Source: Planctomycetota bacterium (GTDB taxonomy: Bacteria; Planctomycetota; UBA1135; GCA-002686595). Taken from it: DNA of 6,450 nucleotides. The DNA is taken from positions 1 to 6,450 of the forward strand of contig JARGOW010000228.1 of the NCBI GenBank assembly GCA_029212955.1, read 5' to 3'. This document shows, piece by piece, positions 5,447 through 6,450 of the stretch. Positions within the stretch are counted from its first letter, which is position 1, and the number at the start of each line of letters is the position of its first letter. The notes beneath the pieces were generated by a model. It made no database searches. It was not told the origin of the DNA and saw only the letters and a list, made by a program, of their open reading frames with translations. A program made the position numbers and the translations under genes.

Positions 5447-6450
5447 ATGCTCCAAACCATTCAACGATTCGTTTTCGTCGCGCTTCTCCTGTCGCTGGCC
5501 CCGCCCACCCGGGCGCAAGAATTCGCCCCGCGCTCGGAGACGCCACAGCTCACTGAAGCCCGCCGCCTCCTCCAGGACAACTCCGATCCGCCTTTCTCCC
5601 CGGAAGACTTGCGCACTCCGACGCCCTGGAGCCTCGACCACACCCTCTTCCGGTACCGACAGGCTGCAGCAGCACTATGGGGTAACAAGCGTTGGCCCGA
5701 AGGATCGGTAGATGGTTGGGAATTGCTGGCCGCAATCGCAGGCCCGATCCGCGGCGACAGCCAAGCAGTCAAAAAGATCCAAGACTACTTCCTGAACTGG
5801 GTGGGCGATTTACCCGACTCCGACATGCTTGGCCTCGGAGATCACTTGAGGTTTCTCGCCGAAGGGGTTCCTGCGAACTCGGTCCTTTGGATCGAGCTGC
5901 AATCATGGTCCGTAACGCTCTTGACTGACTTCTTGCTTTGGGAGCAGGCAATCCCACTCCTCCAGCAGATTGAGAGCACACTTTGGGAAGAGGAATCGGC
6001 GGGCGGTAGTGGAATCAGGTCCTTCTATGCCCACCTGGATTGCTCCAGCGCTTACCACGGACTTGGAATACGCGAAAAAGTCATGGAGCATCTGGAGAGA
6101 TCGGAGGAATGGCTCAGTCTGAACCCAAGTGCCCCCCACAATTCTTATCGGCTGGGGCATCTCCTGCTCTTCAAACTGCAAGTACTGCATGTCTATGGCA
6201 ACCCAGAAGACATTATTTCGCTGTTGGATGCTCATCGATCCTCGGAGGAATACCTAAAGGTAAATTCGGTCATCCAAGCGGATTGCGATTTCAATTATCG
6301 CTATTCGCAAGTCTTACTGGGAGACGCCTCCGTAGAGGACCTGGAAAGCGATTTCCAGAGGATCCTGGCGCTGACCAACCCCACCCACCCGGACTGGGAA
6401 CCCTCCTATGAAGGGACGCGCTGGTCATGCCAGAGGCTTCTCAGCCGACT
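5447..6450 (+). CDS. Secreted protein with TPR-like helical repeats, C-terminus beyond right edge
   Basis: The frame is open from ATG 5447 to the right edge (334 codons). The N-terminus is a clear Sec signal peptide: an n-region with R7, the hydrophobic FVFVALLLSLA (8-18) and a likely cleavage TRA|QE after residue 23. The mature part is alpha-helical. LWEQAIPLLQQIESTLWEE (164-182), SAYHGLGIREKVMEHLERSE (201-220) and the stretch from LGHLLLFKLQVLHVYGNPED to SLLDAHRSSEEYL (236-270) have the spacing of tetratricopeptide-like helix pairs, though the match is loose. No catalytic motif is visible in the part present; an effector domain such as CHAT or another peptidase could follow outside the window. 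G+C drops sharply after about residue 100, to 43-45% in 6181-6300. There is no Shine-Dalgarno. The gene follows the membrane-protein gene by 71 bp on the same strand and may be in its operon or its regulon. Confidence 0.7.
   Translation, partial: MLQTIQRFVFVALLLSLAPPTRAQEFAPRSETPQLTEARRLLQDNSDPPFSPEDLRTPTPWSLDHTLFRYRQAAAALWGNKRWPEGSVDGWELLAAIAGPIRGDSQAVKKIQDYFLNWVGDLPDSDMLGLGDHLRFLAEGVPANSVLWIELQSWSVTLLTDFLLWEQAIPLLQQIESTLWEEESAGGSGIRSFYAHLDCSSAYHGLGIREKVMEHLERSEEWLSLNPSAPHNSYRLGHLLLFKLQVLHVYGNPEDIISLLDAHRSSEEYLKVNSVIQADCDFNYRYSQVLLGDASVEDLESDFQRILALTNPTHPDWEPSYEGTRWSCQRLLSR

Noticed and set aside
1..6450. tRNA, rRNA, CRISPR array, insertion sequence or phage attachment site
   Set aside because: I saw no cloverleaf, rRNA-like block, regular spaced repeat, transposase motif or terminal inverted repeat pair on either strand.

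Overview
The window is high-GC bacterial chromosome, mostly over 60% G+C by eye and falling to about 45% near the right end. It carries six protein genes and no RNA gene, insertion sequence or CRISPR array that I can see. The gene set (an extracytoplasmic-function sigma factor with a one-pass membrane partner, and an exported helical-repeat-like protein) suggests a free-living, two-membrane environmental bacterium. Most starts have no clear Shine-Dalgarno sequence. A planctomycete-like lineage would fit, but the sequence does not prove it.

Layout. Left part, minus strand: a GT4-type glycosyltransferase gene (1431 down to the left edge). It is broken as written by a one-base frameshift at a six-C tract (1228-1233), yet the shifted frame stays open for about 400 codons. 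A 379-bp non-coding gap follows (1432-1810). It holds a two-copy imperfect direct repeat and a hairpin just past the end of trxB. trxB, thioredoxin-disulfide reductase (2746-1811, minus), is complete and conserved. A short divergent intergenic region (2747-2843) carries a good sigma-70-like promoter for trxB, whose -10 box lies within a perfect CCTAG-T-CTAGG palindrome.

Right part, plus strand: an inositol-monophosphatase-superfamily gene (2844-3929). After a 95-bp intergenic region with two inverted repeats comes a candidate stress or envelope regulatory module: an ECF-like sigma factor (4025-4741), a gene overlapping it by 17 bp for a single-pass membrane protein with the topology of an anti-sigma factor but no visible zinc motif (4725-5375), and, 71 bp further on, a secreted protein with TPR-like helices that runs off the right edge (5447-6450).

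How they might work together: the membrane protein probably holds the sigma factor and senses through its periplasmic beta-rich domain. The exported protein could be a target, a sensor or an effector. That last step is inference. The rest of the right-edge gene, which lies outside the window, would decide it. The two left-hand minus-strand genes and the phosphatase look like ordinary housekeeping or envelope metabolism with no visible link to the module.
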